A stretch of DNA of 64,000 nucleotides, taken from NCBI RefSeq assembly GCF_011492945.1, contig NZ_CP045119.1:2542001-2606000 (forward strand), read 5' to 3'. A model generated the notes under the pieces. It worked only from the letters and a program-made list of their open reading frames with translations. It made no database searches and had not been told where the DNA came from. Of this stretch, positions 34,022 to 42,399 are shown in pieces. Source of the DNA: Rubrobacter tropicus (GTDB lineage Bacteria; Actinomycetota; Rubrobacteria; Rubrobacterales; Rubrobacteraceae). Position numbers and translations under genes: made by a program. Numbering within the stretch: position 1 is the stretch's first letter; every line of letters starts with the position of its first letter.

Positions 34022-34197
34022 AGCGGTCAGCCACCCGCCGTACGATGCGCTACCGCGCCGCGCCACCCGCGACGATTCGGGCGACGGGAAGCGTCGCGTA
34101 TCGAGTCGACTGGCTGAAAGCTGAAAGCGAGGGTCTGCGAAGCAGACCCGATGCGCGCCGAAAGCGGAGCCCATAGGGCGAAGCGTGCTGACAGCTA
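34020..34197. repeat. Intergenic inverted-repeat element
   Basis: It begins in the GH13 TAG stop (TAGAGCGGTCAGCC), has a core with CGACGATTCGGGCGACGGG, and ends GACTGGCTGAAAGCTG, a GGGTCTGC-gaa-GCAGACCC hairpin and GAAGCGTGCTGACAGCTAC, which meets the stop of the convergent yhaM-like gene. Confidence 0.75.
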
Positions 34198-35076
34198 CTC
34201 GGGCACGTACAGGGCGCGTCTCAGGGGGTTCTCGTGGTGGCTCCAGCCGCCGGGGCTCACGTTCTGGGTCGACTCTATGTACATGGCAGCCCTCGCGTCG
34301 AGGTTGTCTATGAGGTGGACGAGGAGGGCTTCCATGGTCTTGGGGCGTTCGGGGGAGCCGTACTCGGTCTCGCCCTGGTGCGAGATCAGGACGTGCGAGA
34401 GCTTGAGGCGTAGCTCCTCGGGGAACGCCGGTAACATTCTGATGTAGGAGGAGACGAGGCGTTCGCCGAGGACGACGTGGCCGAGGAGGCGTCCTTCGGT
34501 GGTGTAGGCGAAGCCGCCGGAGTCCCACGAGAGCTCGCGGACCTTGCCGACGTCGTGGAAGATCGCCCCGAAAAACAACAGGTCGCGGTCCACGGGGTAG
34601 ATCTCGGCCAGAGCGCGAGCGATCCGCAGACAACCAACCGAGTGCTCCAGCAGGCCGCCGATCCTGGCGTGGTGCATCCCCTTGGCCGCGGGAGCCTCGC
34701 AGAACGCCTCCCAGAAATCCTCGTCCGAGACCATCAGCTCGAAGAGCTGGCGGAGGTCCTCGCTTTCGAGCGTCCGTCCGGCTTCTTCGAGTTCGGCGGC
34801 GAGAGCCCGGCGGTCCTGCTCGGTGGCCGGAAGGTAGTCCTCTTCGTCGACCTCGTCGCGGCGCATCACCCGCAGGCGGTCGAGCTTCACCTGCAGCGTG
34901 CCGCGGTACTCGTGGGCGTTGCCCTCCACGTCCACGTAGGCAGGGCCCGGGATCTCCTGCACCAGGTCCTCCGGCAGGCGGCCCCACATGCGGGCGTCCA
35001 CGGAGCCCGTGCGGTCCACCAACTTCAGGGAGAGGTAGGGGGCGCCGCGGCTATCCTTGCGAACCGCGGCGTCCAC
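34195..35076 (-). CDS. YhaM-like 3'-5' exoribonuclease (OB fold plus HD domain)
   Basis: An OB-fold nucleic-acid-binding domain (APYLSLKLVDRTGSVDARMW) is followed by an HD domain: HHARIGGLLEHSVGCLRIA, LLFFGAIFHDVGKVREL and VLISHQGETEYGSPERPKT give the metal His/Asp set. This matches the YhaM family of exonucleases. The first canonical start is GTG at 35076, but the conserved LWARDIEAGRRLHSSFLAV is in frame upstream, and no ATG, GTG or TTG occurs there. CTG at 35157, one base after the permease stop, is a candidate. Confidence 0.85.
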   Translation of the reverse strand: MDAAVRKDSRGAPYLSLKLVDRTGSVDARMWGRLPEDLVQEIPGPAYVDVEGNAHEYRGTLQVKLDRLRVMRRDEVDEEDYLPATEQDRRALAAELEEAGRTLESEDLRQLFELMVSDEDFWEAFCEAPAAKGMHHARIGGLLEHSVGCLRIARALAEIYPVDRDLLFFGAIFHDVGKVRELSWDSGGFAYTTEGRLLGHVVLGERLVSSYIRMLPAFPEELRLKLSHVLISHQGETEYGSPERPKTMEALLVHLIDNLDARAAMYIESTQNVSPGGWSHHENPLRRALYVPE

Positions 35077-35158
35077 CGCCAGGAAGCTGGAGTGCAGCCT
35101 CCGCCCGGCCTCGATATCCCGGGCCCAGAGCTTCTCCTTTTGGCGGTCGGCTCCCAGG

Positions 35159-36016
35159 TTAACCCTTAACCGCCCCGGCTGTCAGGCCCGAGACGATCCG
35201 GCGCTGGAAGATCAGGACCATTATGACCAGCGGCACCGTGACGACGACGGCCGCCGCCGCCTGCGCCCCGTAGTCCGTCGTGTACTGGCTGGCGAAGTTC
35301 GGGATCACGACCGTCACCGGCTGCGTGTCCGGCGTGAGGAGGAACGTGGTCGCGAACAAGAACTCGTTCCAGGCGAAGATGAAGGTGAGGATGGCCGTCG
35401 TGAAGACGCCCGGCGCCGCGAGCGGCACTATCACCTTGCGGAAAGCCTGGATCGTCGTCGCCCCGTCAACCTTCGCAGCCTCCTCCAGGTCGCGCGGCAA
35501 CTCACGGAAGAACGCCACAAGGAGCCACACCGTCAACGGCAGGGCGAAGACGACGTCCGTGATGATGACGGAGGCCAGGGTGTCGATGATGCCGACGCTA
35601 CTGAACTGGATGAACAGGGGGGCTATGATCGCCACGCCGGGGAAGAAGCTGATCGCGAGAATCAGCGTCATGATGAGCCCCTTGAAGCCGAACTTGAGCC
35701 TCGCTATCGCGTAGGCCGCTATCGCCCCGAAGAACAGGCAGATCACGGTCGTGGCCCCGGAGATGATCACGCTGTTTATGAGCGCCTGCTGGAAGGCCGG
35801 GTCGCCGAAGATCTGGCCGTACTCGCTGGCTATGGGGTTGTTCGGGAGTATCGTCGGGGGCGACTGGAAGAGCTCGCTTCTCGTGATGATGCTCATCTTG
35901 AAGATCCAGAGCAGCGGGAAGACGCTGACCAGGACGAAGAGGGTCAGGAACACGTAGAACAGGACGGCGCTCAGGGCGCCCCTGCCCCCTCCCCTCGATG
36001 CTGTTGCGCTAGCCAT
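35159..36016 (-). CDS. Sugar ABC transporter permease (MalG type)
   Basis: A 285-residue CUT1 inner-membrane permease with six hydrophobic spans and the EAA loop ELPRDLEEAAKVDGATTIQAF, which contacts the ATPase. ATG at 36016 follows the MalF-type stop by two bases. The start is preceded by GGAG. It forms the channel with the neighbouring permease. The specific sugar is unknown; an alpha-glucoside is likely given the adjacent GH13 gene. Confidence 0.93.
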   Translation of the reverse strand: MASATASRGGGRGALSAVLFYVFLTLFVLVSVFPLLWIFKMSIITRSELFQSPPTILPNNPIASEYGQIFGDPAFQQALINSVIISGATTVICLFFGAIAAYAIARLKFGFKGLIMTLILAISFFPGVAIIAPLFIQFSSVGIIDTLASVIITDVVFALPLTVWLLVAFFRELPRDLEEAAKVDGATTIQAFRKVIVPLAAPGVFTTAILTFIFAWNEFLFATTFLLTPDTQPVTVVIPNFASQYTTDYGAQAAAAVVVTVPLVIMVLIFQRRIVSGLTAGAVKG

Positions 36017-36018
36017 GG

Positions 36019-36933
36019 CTACTCCTCCGTGGAGGTCTGCATTCCCAGACCGTAGATGAAGAACAGGGCCAACAGGAACGACGTGACGAAGATGAACACC
36101 GAGGCCGCGTTGCCCTGCGCGAACAGGAGCTGGCTGACCCTCACCGACTTGTAGACGAAGGTCGAGAGCGACTCGAGCTCGCGGTTGGAGAGCGCCCAGA
36201 AGAGGTCGAAGATCCTGTAAGAGTCGAGCGTGCGGAAGAGCACCGCGACCAGGATCGTGCCCTTGAGGAGCGGCAGGGTGATCCTGAAGAACCGCTGCAG
36301 GACGTTCGCCCCGTCCACCCTCGCGGCCTCGTAGACGTCGGAGGAAATGGTCTGCAGGCCCGCGAGCAAAAGCAGCGCCATGAAGGGCGTCGTCTTCCAC
36401 ACGTCCACGCCTATAGACCCGATCAGGAGCAGCGTCCTATCGGAGAGTATCGGCTGGCTAATGATGCCGAGGGCGTTCACCACGTAGTTGATGATGCCGA
36501 CCTGGTCCTGGAACATCAGGCGCCACATCACGGCCGAGATCACGGTCGGGAAGGCCCACGGCACGAGGATGGCCGCCCTGACGAGCCCGCGGCCCTTGAA
36601 GGCCTGGTTGATGGCAAGGGCTATGCCGAGCCCGATCAGAAACTCGAGCGTCACGCTTATCACCGTGAAGAGCGTGGTGTTTACGAGCCCTTCCCTGAAG
36701 TCCTCGTTGGCGAACATCTCCGTGTAGTTCTGGAAGCCGACAAACGAGCCCGGCGCCGCGACGGTCGCGCTCGTGAAGCTCAGGTAGGTCGCGTAGGCGA
36801 TCGGGAAGAAGGCGACGACCAGGATGATGACCAGCGCCGGCAGGACCATGTAGTAGGCGGTCCTGCGTTCCGGGTCGCCGAACTCTCTCTTGAGGAAGCC
36901 ACCCCTCCGCTTCTTCTCCGTGTTGACGGTCAC
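36019..36933 (-). CDS. Sugar ABC transporter permease (MalF type)
   Basis: A 304-residue partner permease with a basic N-terminus, six membrane spans and the EAA loop in TISSDVYEAARVDGANVLQRF. PERRTAYYMVLPALVIILVV is typical of MalF/UgpA forms. It lies 65 bases downstream of the binding-protein gene, after a strong hairpin, and is translated just ahead of the MalG-type subunit. Confidence 0.93.
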   Translation of the reverse strand: MTVNTEKKRRGGFLKREFGDPERRTAYYMVLPALVIILVVAFFPIAYATYLSFTSATVAAPGSFVGFQNYTEMFANEDFREGLVNTTLFTVISVTLEFLIGLGIALAINQAFKGRGLVRAAILVPWAFPTVISAVMWRLMFQDQVGIINYVVNALGIISQPILSDRTLLLIGSIGVDVWKTTPFMALLLLAGLQTISSDVYEAARVDGANVLQRFFRITLPLLKGTILVAVLFRTLDSYRIFDLFWALSNRELESLSTFVYKSVRVSQLLFAQGNAASVFIFVTSFLLALFFIYGLGMQTSTEE

Positions 36934-36961
36934 AACGCTTTACCCCTTTCTAAATGGAGAC

Positions 36962-36985
36962 CCGGCGGCGCTCTCGCGCCGCCGG
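36962..36985 (-). promoter_or_regulatory. Intercistronic hairpin between binding protein and permeases
   Basis: CCGGCGGCGC pairs with GCGCCGCCGG over ten bases around a GAGA tetraloop. It lies just after the binding-protein stop. Such hairpins commonly protect the upstream message and lower downstream expression, giving an excess of binding protein over permease; that role is inferred. Confidence 0.6.
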
Positions 36986-36998
36986 ACTCCGGAAGACG

Positions 36999-38342
36999 TT
37001 AGCCGGCCTGATCCGCGATGCCCTGGAGTTGCTTCTGGAGCGTGCTCGCCGCCTCTTCGGGCGGGACGTCGCCCTTGAGGGTGGCGTTGAACTGCTCGCC
37101 CAGCTCCAAAGACATATCCGAGTAGACCGGGGAGACCGGCCGCGGCTCGGTCATCTCAAGGGCCGTGGGGGCCAGCCTTACGGTCGGCACCTGCTCGGCT
37201 ACCTCCGGGTCGTCGTACAGCGAGGCGAACGCGGGCAGGTAGGTGCCCACGGTGGCCCACTCTTTCTGCGACTCCTCGCTGACCATGAACTTGACGAACT
37301 CCCACGCGGCGTCCTGCGCCTCCTGGTCGGCGAAGGCGTTGATAAAGAAGTTCCACCCGCCGAGGGTGGCGGTGCTCTGGCCGCCCTCCCCCGCAGGCAG
37401 CGGGGCTATGTCTATCTGCTCGGGCTTAACCTTGAAGCCCTCGCTGCCGGCCAGGGAATACATGTAGGGCCAGTTGCGGCAGAACACGGCGTCGCCGTTC
37501 TGCAAGAACGGGGCCTCGGTGGTGGGCTCGTCGTAGGTGCTGACGGCCTGCGGCGCGACGCCGGTCTCTACCATGCTCCGGTAAGTCTCCAGGCCGGCCA
37601 CCGTCTCCGGGCTGTCGATGGTGACCTTGCTGGCGTCGTTGGGGTCGAGCACCGACCCGCCGTGGCTGTTGACGTACTCCAGCCCGTTGCAGACGCCGCC
37701 CTCGTAGTTGGCGCCCTGGAAGACGAACCCGTACTTCACCCCCTCGTCCTGCTGTATCTTCTGCGCCATATCCTGGAGCTCCGTCCAGGTCTTCGGCGGT
37801 TCGGAGAAGCCTGCCTTCTCCAGCAGGTCCTTGCGGTAGTAGAGCAGCCCCGCGTCGGTGTACCAGGGGACGCCGTACCGCTTGCCCTCGTAGGTGTTCG
37901 CCGCCACAGGGCCGTCCAGGTACTTGGACGCCATGCTGTCCGTGAAGCGGTCCGTGAGGTCGAGGATGTAGCCGTTGGCGGCGAACTGGGCAGGCCAGAT
38001 CACGTCTCCCGCCATCACGTGGATGTCCCCGCTCTGGGCCTGGAACTGCGTGCGCAACTCGTCGAAGTACTGCTCGCTCTGGGAGGGGGCCTGCCGCCAC
38101 TTGACGGTGATGTCCTGGTTCTGCTGGTTGAACTTCTTTATCAGCGACTCCAGAGCACCCGAGGTCTCGCGCCCGTTGCTGAAGACAAGCGTCCCGTCGA
38201 AGCTGCTGCCCCCACCCCCGCAACCCGCGGCCCCCAACAGTGCCGCCCCGGCAAGCCCGGCGCCCCCCATCTTCAGGAAGTCGCGCCGGTTAAACCTTCG
38301 CTCTCCGGGCACGGTCGTCTTTACGTAGAATTCTTGGGTCAT
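36999..38342 (-). CDS. Sugar ABC transporter substrate-binding Tat lipoprotein
   Basis: A CUT1 family extracellular solute-binding protein of 447 residues. The N-terminus has a twin-arginine signal RRFNRRDFLKMGG, a hydrophobic core and the lipobox LGAAGC, so it is folded before Tat export and then lipidated. GVPWYTDAGLLYYRKDLLEKAG and TWTELQDMAQKIQQ are binding-protein signatures. ATG at 38342 has AAAGGA upstream. Its export depends on the TatAC system at the left of the window. Confidence 0.93.
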   Translation of the reverse strand: MTQEFYVKTTVPGERRFNRRDFLKMGGAGLAGAALLGAAGCGGGGSSFDGTLVFSNGRETSGALESLIKKFNQQNQDITVKWRQAPSQSEQYFDELRTQFQAQSGDIHVMAGDVIWPAQFAANGYILDLTDRFTDSMASKYLDGPVAANTYEGKRYGVPWYTDAGLLYYRKDLLEKAGFSEPPKTWTELQDMAQKIQQDEGVKYGFVFQGANYEGGVCNGLEYVNSHGGSVLDPNDASKVTIDSPETVAGLETYRSMVETGVAPQAVSTYDEPTTEAPFLQNGDAVFCRNWPYMYSLAGSEGFKVKPEQIDIAPLPAGEGGQSTATLGGWNFFINAFADQEAQDAAWEFVKFMVSEESQKEWATVGTYLPAFASLYDDPEVAEQVPTVRLAPTALEMTEPRPVSPVYSDMSLELGEQFNATLKGDVPPEEAASTLQKQLQGIADQAG

Positions 38343-38372
38343 ATCTTGTTTTTCCTTTCTAGGGTCTGCTTC

Positions 38373-38445
38373 GGCGGGCGAACGCCCGCGTAACGCGCGC
38401 CGGACGCGGCCCAACAACGCGTGGTCGTCGCGAACCGCGTCCGGC
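38373..38445 (-). promoter_or_regulatory. Two hairpins between ATPase and binding protein genes
   Basis: The 119-base gap carries GCGGGCG-aa-CGCCCGC (38373-38388) and an 11-base stem GCCGGACGCGG/CCGCGTCCGGC (38399-38445). They may attenuate or process the transcript between the two genes; no T run follows. Confidence 0.5.
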
Positions 38446-38461
38446 AAAGATTCATTCGGCC

Positions 38462-39682
38462 CTAGAAGATAGCCTTCTCGGACTCGGGGTCAAAGAGTTG
38501 GACCTTGCTGCTATCGATGACCAGGCGCATCCTCTGGCCCTCTTTCGCCGTGCTCTCGGCCGCCACGCGGGCGACCATCATCTCGCCGCCGGAGTCGGCG
38601 GAGCCGCCGTCGCCGCCGTCGTCCTCGGTCATGCCTTCGAGGCTCGCCAGGTGGGCGGCCTGCTCGCCGGCAACCTCGAAATACACGTACTTCTCGGAGC
38701 CCATGCTCTCTATGACCTGCGGCTCGACCTCCATCGTGTTCGAGCCCCCCGACCCGCCGACGGCCTCGGCCGCCTCGGTACCTGCGTCCTCGATGTGCTC
38801 GGGCCTGACGCCAAGGATCACTTCCTTGCCGGTAAAGGACTCCGGATCGTACCCCTTGTCCCTGGCCCCGCCCATCGCCTCGCGGCCGATCGGGATGCGC
38901 GTCCTGCCGAAGACGACGACGTGCGCGTCGCCCTCTTTCTCCAGGCGCGCCCTGATGAAGTTCATGGCGGGCGACCCTATAAAGCCGGCCACGAAGACGT
39001 TGTCGGGCTGGTCGTACATGATCTGGGGCGTGGCGACCTGCTGCACGAGGCCGTCCTTGAGGACCACGATCCTGTCGGCCATCGTCATGGCTTCGGTCTG
39101 GTCGTGGGTGACGTAGATCGTCGTGGTCCCGATGCGGTTGTGGAGCTTGGCGATCTCCGTCCTCATCTGCACCCTGAGCTTGGCGTCGAGGTTACTGAGG
39201 GGTTCGTCCATGAGGAAGGCCTTCGGCTCCCGGACTATCGCCCGCCCGAGCGCCACGCGCTGGCGCTGGCCGCCGGAGAGGGCTTTCGGCTTGCGGTCCA
39301 GGAAGTGCTCGATGGAGAGGATGCGGGCGGCCTCCTCGACCCTCTGGTTGATCTGGGACTTGTCCATCTTGCGGAGCTTGAGGGCGAAGCCCATGTTCTC
39401 GCGCACGTTCATGTGCGGGTAGAGCGCGTAGTTCTGGAAGACCATCGCTATGTCGCGCTGGCGGGGCGGCAGGTCGTTGACCACCTGATCCCCTATGAAG
39501 ACCTTGCCCCCGCTGATGTCTTCGAGGCCCGCGATCATGCGCAGCGCCGTCGACTTGCCGCACCCGGAGGGCCCCACGAACACCACGAATTCCCCGTCGG
39601 GGATGTCGAGGTTCATCTTGTCTACGGCTTTTACGTCTTCGCCGTAGATCTTGGTGACCTCTTCCATGGTCACTTCGGCCAT
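38462..39682 (-). CDS. Sugar ABC transporter ATP-binding protein (MalK/MsmK/UgpC type)
   Basis: Walker [18 protein letters not shown], the Q loop QNYALYPHM, signature [19 protein letters not shown], Walker [16 protein letters not shown] and the H loop VTHDQTEAM are complete. The C-terminal MalK-type regulatory domain ([12 protein letters not shown]) contains a low-complexity acidic/Gly-Ser stretch near 365-385. ATG at 39682 with AAGGAGGAA is the clear start, giving 406 residues. The ATPase leads the operon, an order less common than the binding protein first. Confidence 0.94.
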   Translation of the reverse strand: MAEVTMEEVTKIYGEDVKAVDKMNLDIPDGEFVVFVGPSGCGKSTALRMIAGLEDISGGKVFIGDQVVNDLPPRQRDIAMVFQNYALYPHMNVRENMGFALKLRKMDKSQINQRVEEAARILSIEHFLDRKPKALSGGQRQRVALGRAIVREPKAFLMDEPLSNLDAKLRVQMRTEIAKLHNRIGTTTIYVTHDQTEAMTMADRIVVLKDGLVQQVATPQIMYDQPDNVFVAGFIGSPAMNFIRARLEKEGDAHVVVFGRTRIPIGREAMGGARDKGYDPESFTGKEVILGVRPEHIEDAGTEAAEAVGGSGGSNTMEVEPQVIESMGSEKYVYFEVAGEQAAHLASLEGMTEDDGGDGGSADSGGEMMVARVAAESTAKEGQRMRLVIDSSKVQLFDPESEKAIF

Positions 39683-39771
39683 GCCACTTCCTCCTTCCGT
39701 TCCCAAGAACGGTTTCTGCCCGGAGCCCCCAGTGCCCGCGGGTTTATTTCACCCTGTCTATGACCGGCATT

Positions 39772-40947
39772 CTACCTAATGCGCGCACGCGACGCGAAAC
39801 CGTATGTTTCCTTTACCAGGAGCAGCCGCCGAACGGACTCCCGTAGCCTCCGCTCCGGTATCTCCCCGACTCCACGGCGGCCACCACGGCGTCGTAGGCG
39901 TCGGCCTGCTGCTGCGGCGGGCTTGAGACCACGAGCAGATCGGCCCCGGCCTTGACGGCCTCCACCGCGGCCCGCTCGGGCGTTCCCCACCCGACGCCCC
40001 GGCCATCGCGAGGTCGTCCGTGACGACCACCCCCCGAACCCGAGTTCCTCCCTCAACATGCTTATCCACCGCGGGGAGAGGCTTGCCGGCCTCCTTGCGT
40101 CCACGGCCGGGTAGAGCAGGTGACCTGCCATCACCATGGGAACGCCCGCCTCCACCGCCGCCCGGAACGGCGGCAGGTCGAAGGATTCGATCGTGTTCAT
40201 GTCGTGGTCGACGACCGGCAGGTCTTTGTGCGAATCCGCGGTCGCCGGACCGTGGTTGGGGAAGTGCTTGGCGGACGAGGCGATGCCGGCGCTCTCGTAG
40301 CCCTCGACCGCCGCGGCCCCCATCCCGGAGACGAGATCCGGGTCCTCCCCGTAGGAGCGGTTGCCGATGGCGGCCCCGAAGCCCGTGTCCACGACAGGGG
40401 CGAAGTTCGTGTTGACCCCGGCCCGCAAAAGCTCCGCGCCGATCTCCTCCGAGACCGCGCGGGCCCGCGCGGGGTCCCCCCCGCTCCCGACCTCCGCCGC
40501 GGAAGGCTGGGGCGTTACCCACGGCGTGGAGGCGATGTCTCCCCCTTCCTGGTCGACGGCCACGAAGAGCGGCACCGCCGGCTCCGTACGCATGGACAGT
40601 CGTTGGAGAGAAAGAGTCAAAGCCTTGACCTGCTCCTCGCTTCGCATGTTGTGGCCGAAGAGGATCACGCCCCCTATGTTCCTCTCGCGCACCATCTTCT
40701 CGATGTAGTAGTCGGGCTCGGTCCCGCCCACGCTGACCACGAACATCTGCCCAACCATCTCACGAACGTCCATTCGGTCCGCCTCCGATAATCTCTGCGT
40801 GGTCTTTTCGGTCCGGACGGCCTTCTCTCGACGATCCTCGTTCACACCGGCTCCGTTATCGTTGCCGGCGCAGGCCGGCAGCAGGATGAGGGCGGCGAAG
40901 CCTAGCGCGAGCGAGATCCCGCGAAGTCTCTTTCGTGGTGCCACCAC
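39772..40947 (-). CDS. GH3 beta-N-acetylhexosaminidase-like lipoprotein (NagZ), three one-base frameshifts
   Basis: N-terminal lipoprotein signal (LALGFAALILLPACAGN), then GH3 motifs QMFVVSVGG, FVAVDQEGG, VNTNFAPVVD and KHFPNHGPATADSHKDLPVV with the NagZ-type Asp-His pair. After EELGFGG the frame must shift to read VVVTDDLAMAG (nucleophile Asp), again to read GVGWGTPERAAVEAVKAG, and again to regain GEIPERRLRESVRRLLLVKE. Each shift is one missing G in a G run, and together they restore the frame. Likely a single intact gene with homopolymer errors. It would release GlcNAc from peptidoglycan fragments. Confidence 0.85.
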   Translation of the reverse strand: MVAPRKRLRGISLALGFAALILLPACAGNDNGAGVNEDRREKAVRTEKTTQRLSEADRMDVREMVGQMFVVSVGGTEPDYYIEKMVRERNIGGVILFGHNMRSEEQVKALTLSLQRLSMRTEPAVPLFVAVDQEGGDIASTPWVTPQPSAAEVGSGGDPARARAVSEEIGAELLRAGVNTNFAPVVDTGFGAAIGNRSYGEDPDLVSGMGAAAVEGYESAGIASSAKHFPNHGPATADSHKDLPVVDHDMNTIESFDLPPFRAAVEAGVPMVMAGHLLYPAVDARRPASLSPRWISMLREELGFGGWSSRTTSRWPGRRVGNARAGRGGGRQGRGRSARGLKPAAAAGRRLRRRGGRRGVGEIPERRLRESVRRLLLVKETYGFASRARIR

Positions 40948-41028
40948 TAGACGCTACACCCTCCTTACGCCGGACGCGGCCAGTCTACCGGTGAGAGGGG
41001 ACGAATTCTCGGGTATGCTTCGTCCGAC

Positions 41029-42399
41029 GTGATCGAGCTTTCCTACGAGTCGGGCACCCTCGTCGCGACGGGCGCCTCCTCCGGCCTTCCGGAGCCTTTC
41101 GTCTGGGACGGCCGCACCCGCCAGTGGCGGGCCCCCGCCGGCGCCTACCGCGAGGTGGTCCTAAAACTCCGCGAATCGGGAGCGGCGCACGCGGACCGCG
41201 CGGCCGCCTTCGACAGGGTGGCGCTCGAGTCGCGCGTCGCTATGGAGCCCCGGCCTTACCAGCGGGAGGCGCTCGCGGCGTGGGGCAGGGAAGGTTTGCG
41301 CGGGGTGGTCGTGCTGCCGACCGGGGCGGGCAAGACCGCGGTTGCGGTGAGCGCGATCGAGAAGGTCGGGCGGAGCACGCTCGTCGTCGTGCCGACGCTC
41401 GCGCTGCTCAAGCAGTGGTACTCGGTGCTCTCGGACGCGTTCGGCGGCTCGGTGACGGTCGGGCTGCTCGGCGGCGGTTACCACGAGATCACACCGATAA
41501 CCGTAACGACCTACGACTCGGCCTACATCCACGCCGAGCGCTACGGCGACCGCTTCGCCCTCGCCGTCTACGACGAGGTCCACCACCTCCCGGCCCCCAA
41601 GAACGCCATCATCCCGAAGATGCTCCTAGCACCCTACTCTTTGGGCCTCACCGCCACCCCGGAACGTCCGGACGGCGGCCACGACCTGTTACCGGAGCTG
41701 GCCGGGCGCGTCGTCTACCGGCGCTCGCCCGAAGACTTGGCCGGTACGTACCTGGCCCCGTTTGAGCTGGTCAGGATGCCGATAGAGCTGACCGCCCAGG
41801 AGCGCTTCGACTACGCCCAGGCAGAGGCGGTCTACAGGGACTTTCTGGAGAAACACAGGTTGCCGATGCGCTCGCCGGAGGACTGGCAGCGGTTCATCAT
41901 GGTCGCCTCGACCAGCCATTCCGGGGGGAGGGAGGCCCTGCTGGCGGCGCGACGGCGGCGTGAGATCCGGGAAGGAGCCATGCGAAAAGGCGTGACGCTC
42001 GAAGCCCTGCTGCGCCAGCACTGGGAAGACAGGTGCATAGTCTTCACGAAGAGCGTCGAGGAGGTCTACGCGCTCTCCCGAAGGTTCCTGATCCCTGGCA
42101 TAACCTACGAGACGCCGGCCAGGGAACGCAAGGAGATCCTGGACAGGTTCCGAGAGGGACGCTACCGGGCGATCATCGCCTCCGACGTCCTGAACGAAGG
42201 CGTCGACGTCCCCGACGCGAACGTCGCCATCATCCTCGCCGGCAGCGCCTCCCAACGGGAGTACGTTCAACGCCTCGGGCGCATCCTCCGCCCGAAAGAC
42301 GGCAAACAGGCCATCCTCTACGAACTCGTCACCGCCGCCACGGGCGAGGAGGCGGCGTCTCGCCGCCGCAGGGAATCCTTCAAGGGGGCGACGGCCTAG
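41029..42399 (+). CDS. XPB-like superfamily 2 DNA helicase
   Basis: A 456-residue SF2 helicase: PRPYQREALAAW (Q-like), VVLPTGAGKTAVAVSAI (I), LAVYDEVHHLPAP (II, DEVH), LGLTATPERPDGG (III), IIASDVLNEGVDVPDANVAI (V) and QREYVQRLGRILRPKDGKQ (VI). This is the minimal XPB/Ssl2-type helicase found in archaea and some bacteria. GTG at 41029 lies shortly after TATGCT. It is followed, with a one-base TAGTG overlap, by a Bax1-like nuclease, its known archaeal partner. Confidence 0.88.
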   Translation: MIELSYESGTLVATGASSGLPEPFVWDGRTRQWRAPAGAYREVVLKLRESGAAHADRAAAFDRVALESRVAMEPRPYQREALAAWGREGLRGVVVLPTGAGKTAVAVSAIEKVGRSTLVVVPTLALLKQWYSVLSDAFGGSVTVGLLGGGYHEITPITVTTYDSAYIHAERYGDRFALAVYDEVHHLPAPKNAIIPKMLLAPYSLGLTATPERPDGGHDLLPELAGRVVYRRSPEDLAGTYLAPFELVRMPIELTAQERFDYAQAEAVYRDFLEKHRLPMRSPEDWQRFIMVASTSHSGGREALLAARRRREIREGAMRKGVTLEALLRQHWEDRCIVFTKSVEEVYALSRRFLIPGITYETPARERKEILDRFREGRYRAIIASDVLNEGVDVPDANVAIILAGSASQREYVQRLGRILRPKDGKQAILYELVTAATGEEAASRRRRESFKGATA

